Part shown: positions 30,859 to 39,998 of the stretch, one piece after another
Position numbering within the stretch: position 1 is the first letter of the stretch
Layout: each line of letters starts with the position of its first letter
From: Sphingobium aromaticiconvertens
GTDB lineage: Bacteria; Pseudomonadota; Alphaproteobacteria; Sphingomonadales; Sphingomonadaceae
NCBI RefSeq assembly: GCF_037154075.1
Contig: NZ_JBANRJ010000001.1
Coordinates: forward strand, 4,831,501 to 4,895,500
DNA: 64,000 nucleotides
Direction of reading: 5' to 3'
Program-made: the position numbers and the translations under genes
Notes under the pieces: generated by a model
Seen by the model: only the letters and a program-made list of their open reading frames with translations
Told to the model about the DNA's origin: nothing
Database searches by the model: none

Positions 30859-32073
30859 ATGGAAGGACCGTTGAGCGGCATCAGAATCGTCGAGGTCGCG
30901 ATGTGGGCCTTCGTGCCGGCAGCGGGCGGCATGTTGTCGGACATGGGTGCGACGGTCATCAAGGTCGAACCGCCGACCGGCGATCCGCTACGCGGCCTGC
31001 GCGTTGGCGCGTCGAAGCCCGGCGATCATGGCTTCATCCTGTCCTGGGAAAGCTATAATCGCGGCAAGCGCAGCATTACGCTGGACCTTCGGCAAGATGC
31101 CGGAAAGGACATATTGTATCGCTTGCTGGAGGACGCCGATGTCCTGCTGACCAACCTGTTGCCCCCAGCCCGACGACGGATGGGAATCTCGGTCGAGCAG
31201 ATCAGAGCGCGCTACCCCAACATCATCTATGCTCTGGGCAGCGGCGTCGGCGCGCAAGGGCCAGAAGCGGACAAGGGCGGATATGATTCCATTTCCTATT
31301 GGGCACGGGCGGGTATCGCCTCGTCCCTGACCGCCGATGATGCAGACTATCCGGTGCAGCCGCCGGGTCCAGCTTTCGGTGATACGACCGCCGCCGCCAT
31401 GCTCGCTGGCGGTGTCGCCGCAGCGATCGCGCAGCGCCTCATGACGGGCCATGCATCGGTGGTGGACGTTTCGCTGCTGGCCACCGGCATGTGGCAGATG
31501 CAGCGGTCGATCAGCCAGGCGACGCTGGATGGTGGCGGCAAGTCGCCGCGCGTCCGCCGCAATCAGGTCAGCAATCCGCTGGTCAACAGCTACCGCACCC
31601 GCGATGACCGCTATGTCGCGCTGTGCATGTTGCAGGGCCAGCGCTACTGGGCGGCCTTTTGCGGTGCGGCCGATCGCCCCGATCTGGCCGCCGATCCGCG
31701 CTTTACGACCGACGCCGACCGAAGCCGCAACGTTGCTGCCTGCGTCGATGAACTCGATGCCCTGTTCGGTCAGAAGACCCTTGCCCAATGGCGCGACATC
31801 CTGTCGCGGCAGGACGGGCAGTGGGACGTGGTGCAGGACGTCGGCGAGCTGTGCCAGGATGCGCAGGTCATGGCCAATCGCTACATCCAGCCCGTCGACT
31901 ATGGAGAGGGACGGATCATGCCGATGGTCAGCACGCCGGTGCAGTTCGACGGAAACCCGCTGGACGCCCGCCCGGCCCCCACGCTCGGCGCGGACAGCGA
32001 GGCCATATTGACGACGCTGGGCTATAGCGATGAAGATATCATCGACCTGAAGATCGCCGATGTCGTCTTCTGA
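30859..32073 (+). CDS. CaiB/BaiF family (III) CoA transferase
   Basis: 404 residues, full length for a single-domain enzyme. GPLSGIRIVEVAMWAFVPAA, GATVIKVEPPTGDPLRGL, NRGKRSITLDLRQDAG and DVLLTNLLP are CaiB signatures. The catalytic Asp is in DKGGYDSISYWARAGIAS. It would shuttle CoA between a pathway acid and a donor. The upstream ribosome site is AAGGAG. It overlaps the start of the dienelactone hydrolase gene by 14 bases, so the three plus-strand genes form one operon. Confidence 0.9.
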   Translation: MEGPLSGIRIVEVAMWAFVPAAGGMLSDMGATVIKVEPPTGDPLRGLRVGASKPGDHGFILSWESYNRGKRSITLDLRQDAGKDILYRLLEDADVLLTNLLPPARRRMGISVEQIRARYPNIIYALGSGVGAQGPEADKGGYDSISYWARAGIASSLTADDADYPVQPPGPAFGDTTAAAMLAGGVAAAIAQRLMTGHASVVDVSLLATGMWQMQRSISQATLDGGGKSPRVRRNQVSNPLVNSYRTRDDRYVALCMLQGQRYWAAFCGAADRPDLAADPRFTTDADRSRNVAACVDELDALFGQKTLAQWRDILSRQDGQWDVVQDVGELCQDAQVMANRYIQPVDYGEGRIMPMVSTPVQFDGNPLDARPAPTLGADSEAILTTLGYSDEDIIDLKIADVVF

Positions 32074-32803
32074 TCCCATTGACAGGGGCGATCTCACGCC
32101 GGTCGACTATGCCGATGAAGGCGTGATGCTCAGGGGCCGGCTGGCACGGCCCGCTGGTCCGGGGCCGCACCCTGCCATATTGGTGATGCATGATGCGCGC
32201 GGACTGGGCGACGGCACCGCCCGGCGCGCGCAGACGCTGGCGGATATCGGCTATGTCGCACTGGCCGCCGACCTCTATGGCGAGGGCGCTTTCTTCGCCG
32301 ATCCCAAGCAGGCCGGCGCGATGGTGGCGCCGCTCATGCAGGAGCCATCGCGCCTGCGGGCGCGCGCGATCGCGGGTTTCGAAGCGCTTCGCGGGCTGGA
32401 TCAGGTGGACCCCGAACGGATCGGCGCGGTCGGATTTTGCCTTGGCGGTCGCTGCGTGCTCGAACTGGCGCGCAGCGGCGCCGACCTGCGCGCTGGGGTC
32501 AGCCTTCATGGGTTGCTGATGACCCATGCCCCGGCGGATGCCGGGACGGTAAAGGCAAAGCTGCTGATCCTGACCGGCGCGCATGATCCCTATGCACCAC
32601 CCGCCGATATCGAAGCCTTACGGCAGGAAATGACCGCGGCCGGCGTCGATCATCATGTCACCCTTTATAGCAAGGGCTGGCACGGCTTTTCGGACGAGGA
32701 AGCGGACGGCATGAGTCATGTGCCCGGCGTTCACTATGATCCTCTGCTCGACCGCCTGTCCTGGTCGCAGACGCTGGCCTTCTTCGACGCACTGCTGAAA
32801 TAA
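32060..32803 (+). CDS. dienelactone hydrolase family protein
   Basis: 247 residues. Nucleophile elbow GAVGFCLGGRCVLE with Cys, Asp in LTGAHDPYAPP and His in SKGWHGFSDEEAD form the Cys-Asp-His triad of dienelactone hydrolases. MHDARGLGDGTARRAQTLAD is the usual N-terminal signature. No signal peptide, so it is cytoplasmic. It may open a lactone or hydrolyse an ester intermediate of the pathway. Overlaps CaiB by 14 bases. Confidence 0.87.
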   Translation: MSSSDPIDRGDLTPVDYADEGVMLRGRLARPAGPGPHPAILVMHDARGLGDGTARRAQTLADIGYVALAADLYGEGAFFADPKQAGAMVAPLMQEPSRLRARAIAGFEALRGLDQVDPERIGAVGFCLGGRCVLELARSGADLRAGVSLHGLLMTHAPADAGTVKAKLLILTGAHDPYAPPADIEALRQEMTAAGVDHHVTLYSKGWHGFSDEEADGMSHVPGVHYDPLLDRLSWSQTLAFFDALLK

Positions 32804-32824
32804 TATATATATAGGAGAGACTGA

Positions 32825-33886
32825 ATGCTGGGGAACATGGAACGAAGCGTCGAGCGGGATCTGGCGGTGCCGGTCGAACTGGCCGATGCGCTCGATCCCG
32901 TCTGGTTGCAGGCCGCGCTTGCGCCGGTGTCCGGCGGCGCGGCGGTGATCTGGGTCGGCGACATCGACAATTTCGAGACGGTTGCGGCCAAGGTGCGCTT
33001 TGGCGCCCGTTTCGCCAACGATCCCGACAAGACTCATCGCTTCTGCCTGAAGGCGATGCTGAGCGCCGGCAAGGCGCGGATGGCGGGTGCGACTGCGGTG
33101 CGCGAAGCGGAATTCTACGCCCGCATCGCCCCCCATGTGTCGCTGCGCGTGCCCCGCACCATCGCGGTCATCGGCCAGGATGGCAGCAGCGCGCTGCTTA
33201 TCATGGAGGATCTGATCGACGCGGGCGCCCGCTTCTGCTCCGCGCTTGATCCGTTCACTCCATCGTTGGCCGAACAGAGCCTCGACCAGATTGCGCGCCT
33301 GCATGCGGCCTCCGCGCTGCTTGCCGACAATGACTGGATTCCGTCGCGCCTGCCCTACCTCGCCACCAGCCCGCACTTTTCCGCGCCACAATTGCAGGCG
33401 CTGATGGACGGTCCGCGCTGCGCCCGGCTGAATGCGCGCACCAGTGACGCAGCGCTGCTGCTGGAGGGTATGAAGCGACTCGAACGCCGCTTCGCCAACG
33501 CGCCGATGACCATCCTGCATGGCGATTGTCATGCGGGCAATTTCTACCTGACGGAAGAAGGGCCGGGCCTTACCGACTGGCAGTTGATCCAGCGCGGCAA
33601 CTGGGCGCAGGATGTCGCCTATCATATCGCCGCCGTCCTGCCCGAAGAGATTGCCGCGCACGAAGAACGGGCGCTGCTGGTCCAGTATCTCGACCGGGTG
33701 CGCGCGCATGGCGGGATCGTGCCCGACGCGGGGCAGGCCTGGGACGATTACCGGGCGGCACAGATTTACGGCTATTATCACTGGGCGATCACGACACGGG
33801 TTGACCCGCAGATCGTCGATATCTTCGTCCAGCGGCTAGGCGCCGGGATCGAGCGGCACGACACCTATACGCTGCTAGGCCTGTAA
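32825..33886 (+). CDS. phosphotransferase family protein (APH/EcKinase-like)
   Basis: 353 residues. Kinase-like: TILHGDCHAGNFYLTEEGPG (Brenner-type HGDxHxxN) and LTDWQLIQRGNWAQDVAYHI (DFG-equivalent DWQ). The N-terminal lobe FCLKAMLSA supplies the Lys. Enzymes of this group in sterol, fatty-acid and xenobiotic clusters phosphorylate hydroxyl groups, for instance 4-hydroxyacyl-CoA in ACAD10/11-like routes; here the substrate is unknown. It starts 21 bases after the hydrolase stop and ends at a strong terminator. Confidence 0.8.
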   Translation: MLGNMERSVERDLAVPVELADALDPVWLQAALAPVSGGAAVIWVGDIDNFETVAAKVRFGARFANDPDKTHRFCLKAMLSAGKARMAGATAVREAEFYARIAPHVSLRVPRTIAVIGQDGSSALLIMEDLIDAGARFCSALDPFTPSLAEQSLDQIARLHAASALLADNDWIPSRLPYLATSPHFSAPQLQALMDGPRCARLNARTSDAALLLEGMKRLERRFANAPMTILHGDCHAGNFYLTEEGPGLTDWQLIQRGNWAQDVAYHIAAVLPEEIAAHEERALLVQYLDRVRAHGGIVPDAGQAWDDYRAAQIYGYYHWAITTRVDPQIVDIFVQRLGAGIERHDTYTLLGL

Positions 33887-33892
33887 GGGGGG

Positions 33893-33924
33893 TGACGGAG
33901 CGGCACCTTCTCGCCGCTCCGTCA
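33893..33924. terminator. bidirectional hairpin terminator
   Basis: TGACGGAGCGGC (33893-33904), 8-base loop, and its exact complement 33913-33924: a 12-bp GC-rich stem between the convergent phosphotransferase and amidohydrolase genes. No long T run follows on either side. Confidence 0.7.
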
Positions 33925-33929
33925 TCGGT

Positions 33930-35156
33930 TCAACCAATCTGATATACGCGCTTGGCGCGGGCATAGACGATCTCATGGATGTCCTTGTCCGGCACGCCCG
34001 CAAAGTCGCGCGCGACGACCTGATGCGATTCCGGCCATGATGTTTCGGAATGGGGATAGTCGGACGACCACATGATGTTACGTCCCCCCTTCCAGTCGCG
34101 CTGCATTATGCCGATCCGGTCCTGAATGAAGGAGCCATAGACATTCTGCTCCATGAAGTGGCTTGGCGGCTCGGTGATCGGGCTATCGGTCCAGAAGCGC
34201 TGCCGTTCCCAGGTGCGGTCCATATATTCCGCCGCCCAGGCGAACCAGCCCACGCCGCTTTCCACCGTCACGAAGCGCAGCTTGGGAAAGCGATGGAAAA
34301 CGCCGCCGAAGATCAGCACCGCGATCGGCTCCGCCATCGACAGCTTGCTCATCAGCATGTCGGGCAGGAAATGCGCCTTCTCGCCAAAACGCGGCACGCG
34401 CGCGCCCAGATGGACGGTAACGGTCAGGTCCAGCTCGCACACCTCGGCCCAAAAGCGCTCGAACTCAGGATCGCGATAGGAACGCTCGCCCGTCGGATTG
34501 CCCGTAAGCGCGGCGCCCTGCCCTGATGAAATCGCTTTTACGGTCGCCGATGTGCTGATGCCATCTGCCGATTGGGGGAAAGCGGGAATATTGACCGTGC
34601 GGAACCCCAGCTTCGCCGCCTGCCGCATCAGTCCGATCGTCTCTTCAACATCACGCATCGGCAGATAGGCCACGCCCTGAAGGCGCTTGCGATCGGTCCC
34701 GCAAAAATCCCACAGCCAGCGATTATAGGTTTCGAAACTGGCGATATAGAGTTCGCTATTCTTCGTTCCCAGCGGACCCCCGCCAAATATCACCGCCGCC
34801 TCGACACCATCTTGATCCATGTCTGCCAAACGTTGCTCGGGCAGCCAGGCCGCCCGCATCTCCGAGCGCTTGACGTTCATCTTGAAGTCTTTGCCCGCCT
34901 TGCCCGCCGTGTTGTTCAACTGCTTGACCGCGCGACGATTGCCCTCGAACACGATCCAGTCATGCTCCTCGCCCTCCTCGATATAGGGCGCCTGGTCACG
35001 GAGATGCGCGGGCAGATAATCCTTCCACATTTCATAAGGTGGATCGAGATGCGCATCGGCATCTATCAGTGGGCCCCTTGCGTTCTGGGACGCCGTCTGG
35101 CTGCCTCCCTCTCCTGGCTGGGCGGGGTGGGTCTGGGTAAGTTCGTTCAGGGCCAT
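33930..35156 (-). CDS. amidohydrolase-family (amidohydrolase 2) hydrolase/decarboxylase
   Basis: 408 residues. IDADAHLDPPYEMWKDYLP (metal-binding H-x-H replaced by DAH), later LTVTVHLGARVPRFGE and IMWSSDYPHSETSWPES with the catalytic Asp. The fold is that of ACMSD-type decarboxylases/hydrolases. It may decarboxylate or hydrolyse an aromatic or cyclic acid. The ATG at 35156 has a GAGGAGGA ribosome site. It is a single-gene unit with an IclR-type site 25 bases upstream. Confidence 0.82.
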   Translation of the reverse strand: MALNELTQTHPAQPGEGGSQTASQNARGPLIDADAHLDPPYEMWKDYLPAHLRDQAPYIEEGEEHDWIVFEGNRRAVKQLNNTAGKAGKDFKMNVKRSEMRAAWLPEQRLADMDQDGVEAAVIFGGGPLGTKNSELYIASFETYNRWLWDFCGTDRKRLQGVAYLPMRDVEETIGLMRQAAKLGFRTVNIPAFPQSADGISTSATVKAISSGQGAALTGNPTGERSYRDPEFERFWAEVCELDLTVTVHLGARVPRFGEKAHFLPDMLMSKLSMAEPIAVLIFGGVFHRFPKLRFVTVESGVGWFAWAAEYMDRTWERQRFWTDSPITEPPSHFMEQNVYGSFIQDRIGIMQRDWKGGRNIMWSSDYPHSETSWPESHQVVARDFAGVPDKDIHEIVYARAKRVYQIG

Positions 35157-35180
35157 GTCAGTCCTCCTCTCGAAAATTAA

Positions 35181-35197
35181 ATTCACTATTTCGACAT
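35181..35197 (-). promoter_or_regulatory. putative IclR operator before the amidohydrolase
   Basis: ATTCACTATTTCGACAT, 25 bases before the amidohydrolase start, matching five other sites in the island. Confidence 0.55.
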
Positions 35198-35294
35198 TAT
35201 ATTCTGTTATATGAATTTTCTGCGCGTCAGGCCGCATTGTCAAGCCATGTCGATCAAAGAAGAAATGCCCCGCGTCCGTCGCATCGGGGCGGCA

Positions 35295-36464
35295 TCAGCC
35301 GCGCTTGAGCAGGAGCGCCCCATAGCCATAGCCGCCATTGGCGACGAGGCAGGTTCGCGCGTCTTTCACTTGCCGCGCCCCACCCTTGCCCCAAAGCTGG
35401 AGGCACGCCTCATAGGTGTGGCCATAGCCATGAAAACGCCCGGCAGAGAGTTGCCCGCCACTGGTATTGAGCGACAATTCCCCGTTCAGCCCGATCCGAG
35501 TGCCGCCTTCGACGAACTGCGCCGCCTCTCCTCGCCCGCACAGGCCAAGACTCTCCATCCACAACAGGGTCAGGATCGAGAAGCCATCATAGATTTGCGC
35601 GACATCGACATCGCGGGGTTTGAGATCGGTGCGCGACCACAGCATCTCCCCCGCGCCGTCCGCAGGCAATTGCGTGAAATCGCCGACATGGCGGCCGATA
35701 CCCAGCCCGCCCAGCGACATGCCCATCGCCTCGATCTCAATCGGGGTGCGCGCCATGTCCATCGCAATGTCTCGCCGCGACAACAGGATCGCGGTCGATC
35801 CGTCGATATGGGTGTCGCAATCGTACAGCCGCAGCGGCGAGGAAATGATACGAGATTCAAGATAGTCCTCAATGCTGATCGGCGTCCGGTAGATCGCGTT
35901 GGGATTGAGGCTCGCCATATGGCGGCTGTTGACCGCGATCGCGCCGAGCTGCACTGCCGATGCGCCATATTTGGCGCAATAGGCCTGCGCGTAGAGCGCA
36001 TAGAGATTGGCCGGGGAAAGGGCGTTGAACGGCGCGGACCACATATTGCCGCGTGTAGCGCGGGTCGGCAGACTGCCGCCGCCACGCGGCGTGGCGCGCG
36101 CTGTCGCTTCGGCCACGGTGCGGAATATCAGCACATGGCGGCATAGGCCCGATGCGATGGCCTGAATCGCGCTGAAGATCGCGCTCATATGCCCATGCCC
36201 CTCGATCGAGGCACCGACCCAGACCGGTTTCATGCCCGATGCCAGCATCACCTCTGTCGCGCCAACCGGGGAAAAGCCGCCACCGTCGCCGGTCGGTCCG
36301 GGATAGGTGGTCAGCCCGTCTATCTCGGCGAGGGTCAGGCCAGCGTCCGCGATCGCCGCATCACAGGCATCAAGTGTCAGTTGCAACGCGCTGCGCGGCG
36401 AGGGACGCCCGACCGCAGACTGGCCTGCGCCTGTGATGCAGACCTGCTTTTCCGCATGCACCAT
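35295..36464 (-). CDS. SCP2-thiolase-like protein (Ltp2-type aldolase candidate)
   Basis: 389 residues. CITGAGQSAVGRPSPRSALQ, LASGMKPVWVGASIEGHGHM, and C-terminal NTSGGQLSAGRFHGYGHTYE, VANGGYGYGALLLKRG follow the thiolase/lipid-transfer plan. At the place of the thiolase nucleophilic Cys the sequence reads GASIEGHGHMS, with no Cys, so classic thiolysis is unlikely. Cys-less members partnered with a DUF35 protein (Ltp2-ChsH2 in steroid degradation) act as retro-aldolases. The DUF35 gene is directly upstream (1-base spacing), supporting that reading. Confidence 0.8.
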   Translation of the reverse strand: MVHAEKQVCITGAGQSAVGRPSPRSALQLTLDACDAAIADAGLTLAEIDGLTTYPGPTGDGGGFSPVGATEVMLASGMKPVWVGASIEGHGHMSAIFSAIQAIASGLCRHVLIFRTVAEATARATPRGGGSLPTRATRGNMWSAPFNALSPANLYALYAQAYCAKYGASAVQLGAIAVNSRHMASLNPNAIYRTPISIEDYLESRIISSPLRLYDCDTHIDGSTAILLSRRDIAMDMARTPIEIEAMGMSLGGLGIGRHVGDFTQLPADGAGEMLWSRTDLKPRDVDVAQIYDGFSILTLLWMESLGLCGRGEAAQFVEGGTRIGLNGELSLNTSGGQLSAGRFHGYGHTYEACLQLWGKGGARQVKDARTCLVANGGYGYGALLLKRG

Positions 36465-36878
36465 TTAATCGGTCCCACGCGGTCGGAACATCGGCAGCCA
36501 CACATCTTCATGGCGCTCGAACTGCACCTCGACAGACAACCCGATGCTCACAGCCTCCGGCGCGCAATCCACGATGTTCGTCATGGCATATAGCTCGGCC
36601 TGTTCCTCCAGTTCCACCACGGCAAAGACATAGGGGACAGCCAGCCCCGGACGCCAAGGTTGATGATTGACCGTGAATGTGGCTACTCTCGCCCGGCCCG
36701 AAACCGGTGCAGGCGCCAGCGCATCGCCGCCACAGTCGGCGCAGCGCGGCAGCGGCGGATGCTGATACCGCCCACAGGCACAGCGCTGGATCAGCAGCAT
36801 CCCCATTTCGCCCGCGCGCCAATAGAAACCCGAATCCTTTTCGACGGCGGGCAACTGGCGCGGGACCGCGGCGGCCAT
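36465..36878 (-). CDS. DUF35 zinc-ribbon/OB-fold acyl-CoA-binding protein
   Basis: 137 residues. Rubredoxin-like zinc ribbon QRCACGRYQHPPLPRCADCG, then an OB-fold (ARVATFTVNHQPWRPGLAVP, YVFAVVELEEQAEL). DUF35 proteins form complexes with thiolase-like or hydratase-like subunits and bind the CoA substrate. It ends 1 base before the thiolase-like gene and follows the P450 by 1 base, so all are one operon. Confidence 0.9.
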   Translation of the reverse strand: MAAAVPRQLPAVEKDSGFYWRAGEMGMLLIQRCACGRYQHPPLPRCADCGGDALAPAPVSGRARVATFTVNHQPWRPGLAVPYVFAVVELEEQAELYAMTNIVDCAPEAVSIGLSVEVQFERHEDVWLPMFRPRGTD

Positions 36879-36879
36879 G

Positions 36880-38163
36880 TCAGCGCAGCAGCACTGGAAT
36901 GGCCGACATGCCGCGCTGTTCCAGCCCGCCAGTCAGGAAAGGCGCGGGCTGGTCGGGATCGAGCCGGATGTCGGGAAAGGCGTCGAGCAGCGCGTTGATG
37001 CCGACATTGATCTCGCTGCGCGCCACATTCATGCCCAGACACTGATGCTGGCCGATGCCAAAGCCCAGATGCGGCTTGAGCGGACGGTGAAGATCATAAT
37101 CATCGGGATCGTCCCAGCGGACGGGATCACGATTGGCTGCGCCCGTGCACAGTTCGACAACCGACCCGGCCGGGATGACGACGCCGCCCAGTTCAGAATC
37201 CTCCGTCACCAACCGGCTGAACACTGGCGCGGTCACGTTCCAGCGCACCGATTCCTCGATCGCCGCATCGACCAGCGCCCGGTCCGCCTTCACCGCGTCC
37301 AGTTGATCGCGCCGGGTTAACAATGCCCACAGCGTAATCCCGAACTGCCGCCAGGACGTTCCGCCGCCCGCAACCATCACGAGGCGACTGTTGATTGCGA
37401 TCTCGCGATCGTTGAGCGGTCGTTCGGAGCCATCCGGCAATTGCACCGTCGCCTCGATCAGCTTCGACACGACATCGTCGCCCGGATCAGCGCGGCGGCT
37501 GGCAATCAATTCGGCCAGCATCCGCCAGACGGTTTCCGACGCTTCCGCCCGGATCTCCGGCGGGATGTGGCCGACTTCACTGCTGCGGATCAGCGCATTG
37601 CGGAATATCAGCGCATCATCCCCCTCCATGCCGATCGCGCGGGTTACGGTATGGACGGGCACGCGTGCGCAATATTCCAGGTTTAGTTCGGCGCGATCCT
37701 GTGTCTGCAAGCGGGCGATCAGCGTCTCGACAATCTCGTTGATCCAGCGCTGACGCCACCAGGTCAGCGTGCGCGGCTTGATGAACATCGGCTGCAACGT
37801 CTTGCGATAGGCCAGATGCTGCAACCCATCCATTTCCAGGATGCCCATCATTTGTTCGTTGGTCGGGTTCGGATGATGGATGATGCTTGACGAAAAACGG
37901 CCATTTTCCCGAAAGACCTTTTCGCACGCCGCAAAGCTCAGCACCGTATAGCTTTGCCGCCCCAAGCCGACCTTGTGGCGCTTGACTTCGGGCAGACCGA
38001 GCAACGCTCTCAGCGATCCTTTATGCACTTCCGCCCGATCGCGCAGCGCGGACAGCTTCGGGTTCATGTCCTCCTCGACCAGATTACCCATCTCCATCGC
38101 TTCACGGCGAACGTCATAGAGCTGCTCGTAAAGCGGATCGTCGCGGGTCAGAACATCGGCCAT
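36880..38163 (-). CDS. cytochrome P450
   Basis: 427 residues, soluble bacterial type. Haem-Cys motif FGIGQHQCLGMNVAR near residue 360, ExxR in IEESVRWN, PERF-like region WDDPDDYDLHRP, I helix VMVAGGGTSWRQFG. In the I helix the usual acidic residue of the acid-alcohol pair is Gly (GGGTS). It probably hydroxylates the pathway substrate; dedicated ferredoxin genes are not seen nearby. It lies between the MFS and DUF35 genes in one operon. Confidence 0.9.
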   Translation of the reverse strand: MADVLTRDDPLYEQLYDVRREAMEMGNLVEEDMNPKLSALRDRAEVHKGSLRALLGLPEVKRHKVGLGRQSYTVLSFAACEKVFRENGRFSSSIIHHPNPTNEQMMGILEMDGLQHLAYRKTLQPMFIKPRTLTWWRQRWINEIVETLIARLQTQDRAELNLEYCARVPVHTVTRAIGMEGDDALIFRNALIRSSEVGHIPPEIRAEASETVWRMLAELIASRRADPGDDVVSKLIEATVQLPDGSERPLNDREIAINSRLVMVAGGGTSWRQFGITLWALLTRRDQLDAVKADRALVDAAIEESVRWNVTAPVFSRLVTEDSELGGVVIPAGSVVELCTGAANRDPVRWDDPDDYDLHRPLKPHLGFGIGQHQCLGMNVARSEINVGINALLDAFPDIRLDPDQPAPFLTGGLEQRGMSAIPVLLR

Positions 38164-38190
38164 TACAGTCCTCTTGCGTATCTTTGCCCT

Positions 38191-39891
38191 TCAGGCAGGT
38201 GAAGTCGGGATCGGGGCCAGCCCCGCAATTTTCTCGCCAGCCGCCTCGGCGCGGGCCAGCCGCCCTGCGGCTGTTTCATGGCGCAGGCGGCGGCCGGCCA
38301 GGTACAGCAGCACAAAGGCGACCGGCGCGAGCAGTTGGACACTGATCATTCCCCAGGCGAGCGATCCGGTCAGAGTGCTGACCTTGCCCACCCAATAGGG
38401 TCCGGCCCCTGCGGAAATGACGATGTTGACGAGCGCAAAGGCGGACGCCGCGCCACCCCGCATCCTGGGCAGCACCAGATCCTGGATCATCGCGGCAAAG
38501 GCCCCGGCCCATCCCGAAGTGAACAGCGCAAAGATAGCAAAGCCGGGCAGAAAACCCTGCGGCGTGGTGGCGCTCAACATCATGGCGAGTGCAGGGAGCG
38601 TCCCGGTCATGCTGATCGCCGCGATCCAGAGCGGCGCGCGCGGATCACTCTGCTTCCACCGATCGGCCAGCCAGCCACCGCCGATCACCCCCAGGGCGCT
38701 GGTCGACGCCATGATAAGGCCAAGCGTGCCGCCGGCCGAGGCAGGCGACATATGCAGCTCGCGAATGGCATAGGCCGCCGACCAGGCATTCACCGCGCCA
38801 GTCGCGCAGGCAACCATCGCCCCGCCGAGCATAGCCAGCACATAGGTCGGACAGCCGAAGGTCAGCCGATAAAAGGGCAGATCGCGCAACTTCTGCGCCT
38901 GCCCCCAGGTGATGATCGCATAGGCACCCAGCGCAATCGCGCTCCACTGGGCCACATCCCCTGTCAGCACGATCAGCCCGACCGCAAGCCCGACCAGCAG
39001 TGCAATCAGCAACAGATTGGCGGTCAGCGCCTGCCGATTGCCAGTACGATAGAGGCTGACAAGGGTGAAGGGCGGGATTGCCGCGCCGAACTCCCGAATG
39101 AGCAAGCGTCCGAGCGGCACTTCCTCCTTGCCGGGGCGATGCGGCTCCCGCAATGTCGCGACGAGGATCGCGAGCGGTAGTCCGGGCAGGCCGACGATCA
39201 GCAGCGCCGCCTGCCAGCCCTTGATACCACAGGCGAAATCGCCCGGCACGCCCGCGCACATGCTGCCCCAATGCTGAAGAATATAGCCCCCCAGCACGAG
39301 CGCGGCGGCGCCCCCCAGATAGGCGCCCGCCACATAGGTGCCGAGCGCGGCAGCCCGGTTACGCGCCGGAAAATAGTCGGAAATCAGCGAGTGTGAACAG
39401 GGGTTCGCGGTGGCCTCTCCCACACCGACGCCGATCCGCGCCGCGCCCAGCCCAGCGAAACTGGTCGCCCCCGCCCCGGCGGCGGTCATGATCGACCAGG
39501 TGGCCAATCCCGTCGCCATCAGCCGCGTCCGGCTGAGCACGTCGGCAATCCGGCCCATCGCAATGCCGACCACCGAATAGAAAACGGCAAAGCCGGTGCC
39601 GAGCAGGAAGCCAAGCTGCGCGTCAGTCAATTGGAGGTCGACCTTGATGCTCTGCGCCAGGATGGAGAGGATCAGGCGATCCAGAAAGTTGAGCAGGCCC
39701 GCAATCGTCAGGACGGCGAGTACGTAAAAGGCATAGGGCGTGGCCTTCTCAACCACCGCGCTCTCGGTCTTTGGCAGGCCCGTACCCCGCGCCACACCAG
39801 ACGCAGCCGTGAAATGCCCCGCGCCTTCCAAAGGCAGGGCCACGACACCGCCAACCATCGGACCGCCTTCATCGCCTGAGCGCTCTGACAT
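38191..39891 (-). CDS. MFS transporter (spinster-like)
   Basis: 566 residues, about 12 membrane spans. FYVLAVLTIAGLLNFLDRLI opens the first span, and GRIADVLSRTRLMATGLATW is the MFS loop 2-3 motif. A large loop with two Cys (HWGSMCAGVPGDFACGIKG) follows span 5-6. The start at 39891 leaves a 50-residue cytoplasmic leader. It heads the MFS-P450-DUF35-thiolase operon, so it may import the P450 substrate. An IclR-type site lies 44 bases upstream. Confidence 0.88.
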   Translation of the reverse strand: MSERSGDEGGPMVGGVVALPLEGAGHFTAASGVARGTGLPKTESAVVEKATPYAFYVLAVLTIAGLLNFLDRLILSILAQSIKVDLQLTDAQLGFLLGTGFAVFYSVVGIAMGRIADVLSRTRLMATGLATWSIMTAAGAGATSFAGLGAARIGVGVGEATANPCSHSLISDYFPARNRAAALGTYVAGAYLGGAAALVLGGYILQHWGSMCAGVPGDFACGIKGWQAALLIVGLPGLPLAILVATLREPHRPGKEEVPLGRLLIREFGAAIPPFTLVSLYRTGNRQALTANLLLIALLVGLAVGLIVLTGDVAQWSAIALGAYAIITWGQAQKLRDLPFYRLTFGCPTYVLAMLGGAMVACATGAVNAWSAAYAIRELHMSPASAGGTLGLIMASTSALGVIGGGWLADRWKQSDPRAPLWIAAISMTGTLPALAMMLSATTPQGFLPGFAIFALFTSGWAGAFAAMIQDLVLPRMRGGAASAFALVNIVISAGAGPYWVGKVSTLTGSLAWGMISVQLLAPVAFVLLYLAGRRLRHETAAGRLARAEAAGEKIAGLAPIPTSPA

Positions 39892-39934
39892 CCTATTCTC
39901 CCTAAGCCGTCGACACCGACGATCCATCTTTATA

Positions 39935-39951
39935 ATTCGTTATTTCGACAT
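39935..39951 (-). promoter_or_regulatory. putative IclR operator before the MFS operon
   Basis: ATTCGTTATTTCGACAT, 44 bases before the MFS start, matching the set at 35181, 44842 and 45801 almost exactly. Confidence 0.55.
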
Positions 39952-39998
39952 TTTTATCCATATATAGAACTTCATGTCAAGCACGGTTGCCGTGCGGA

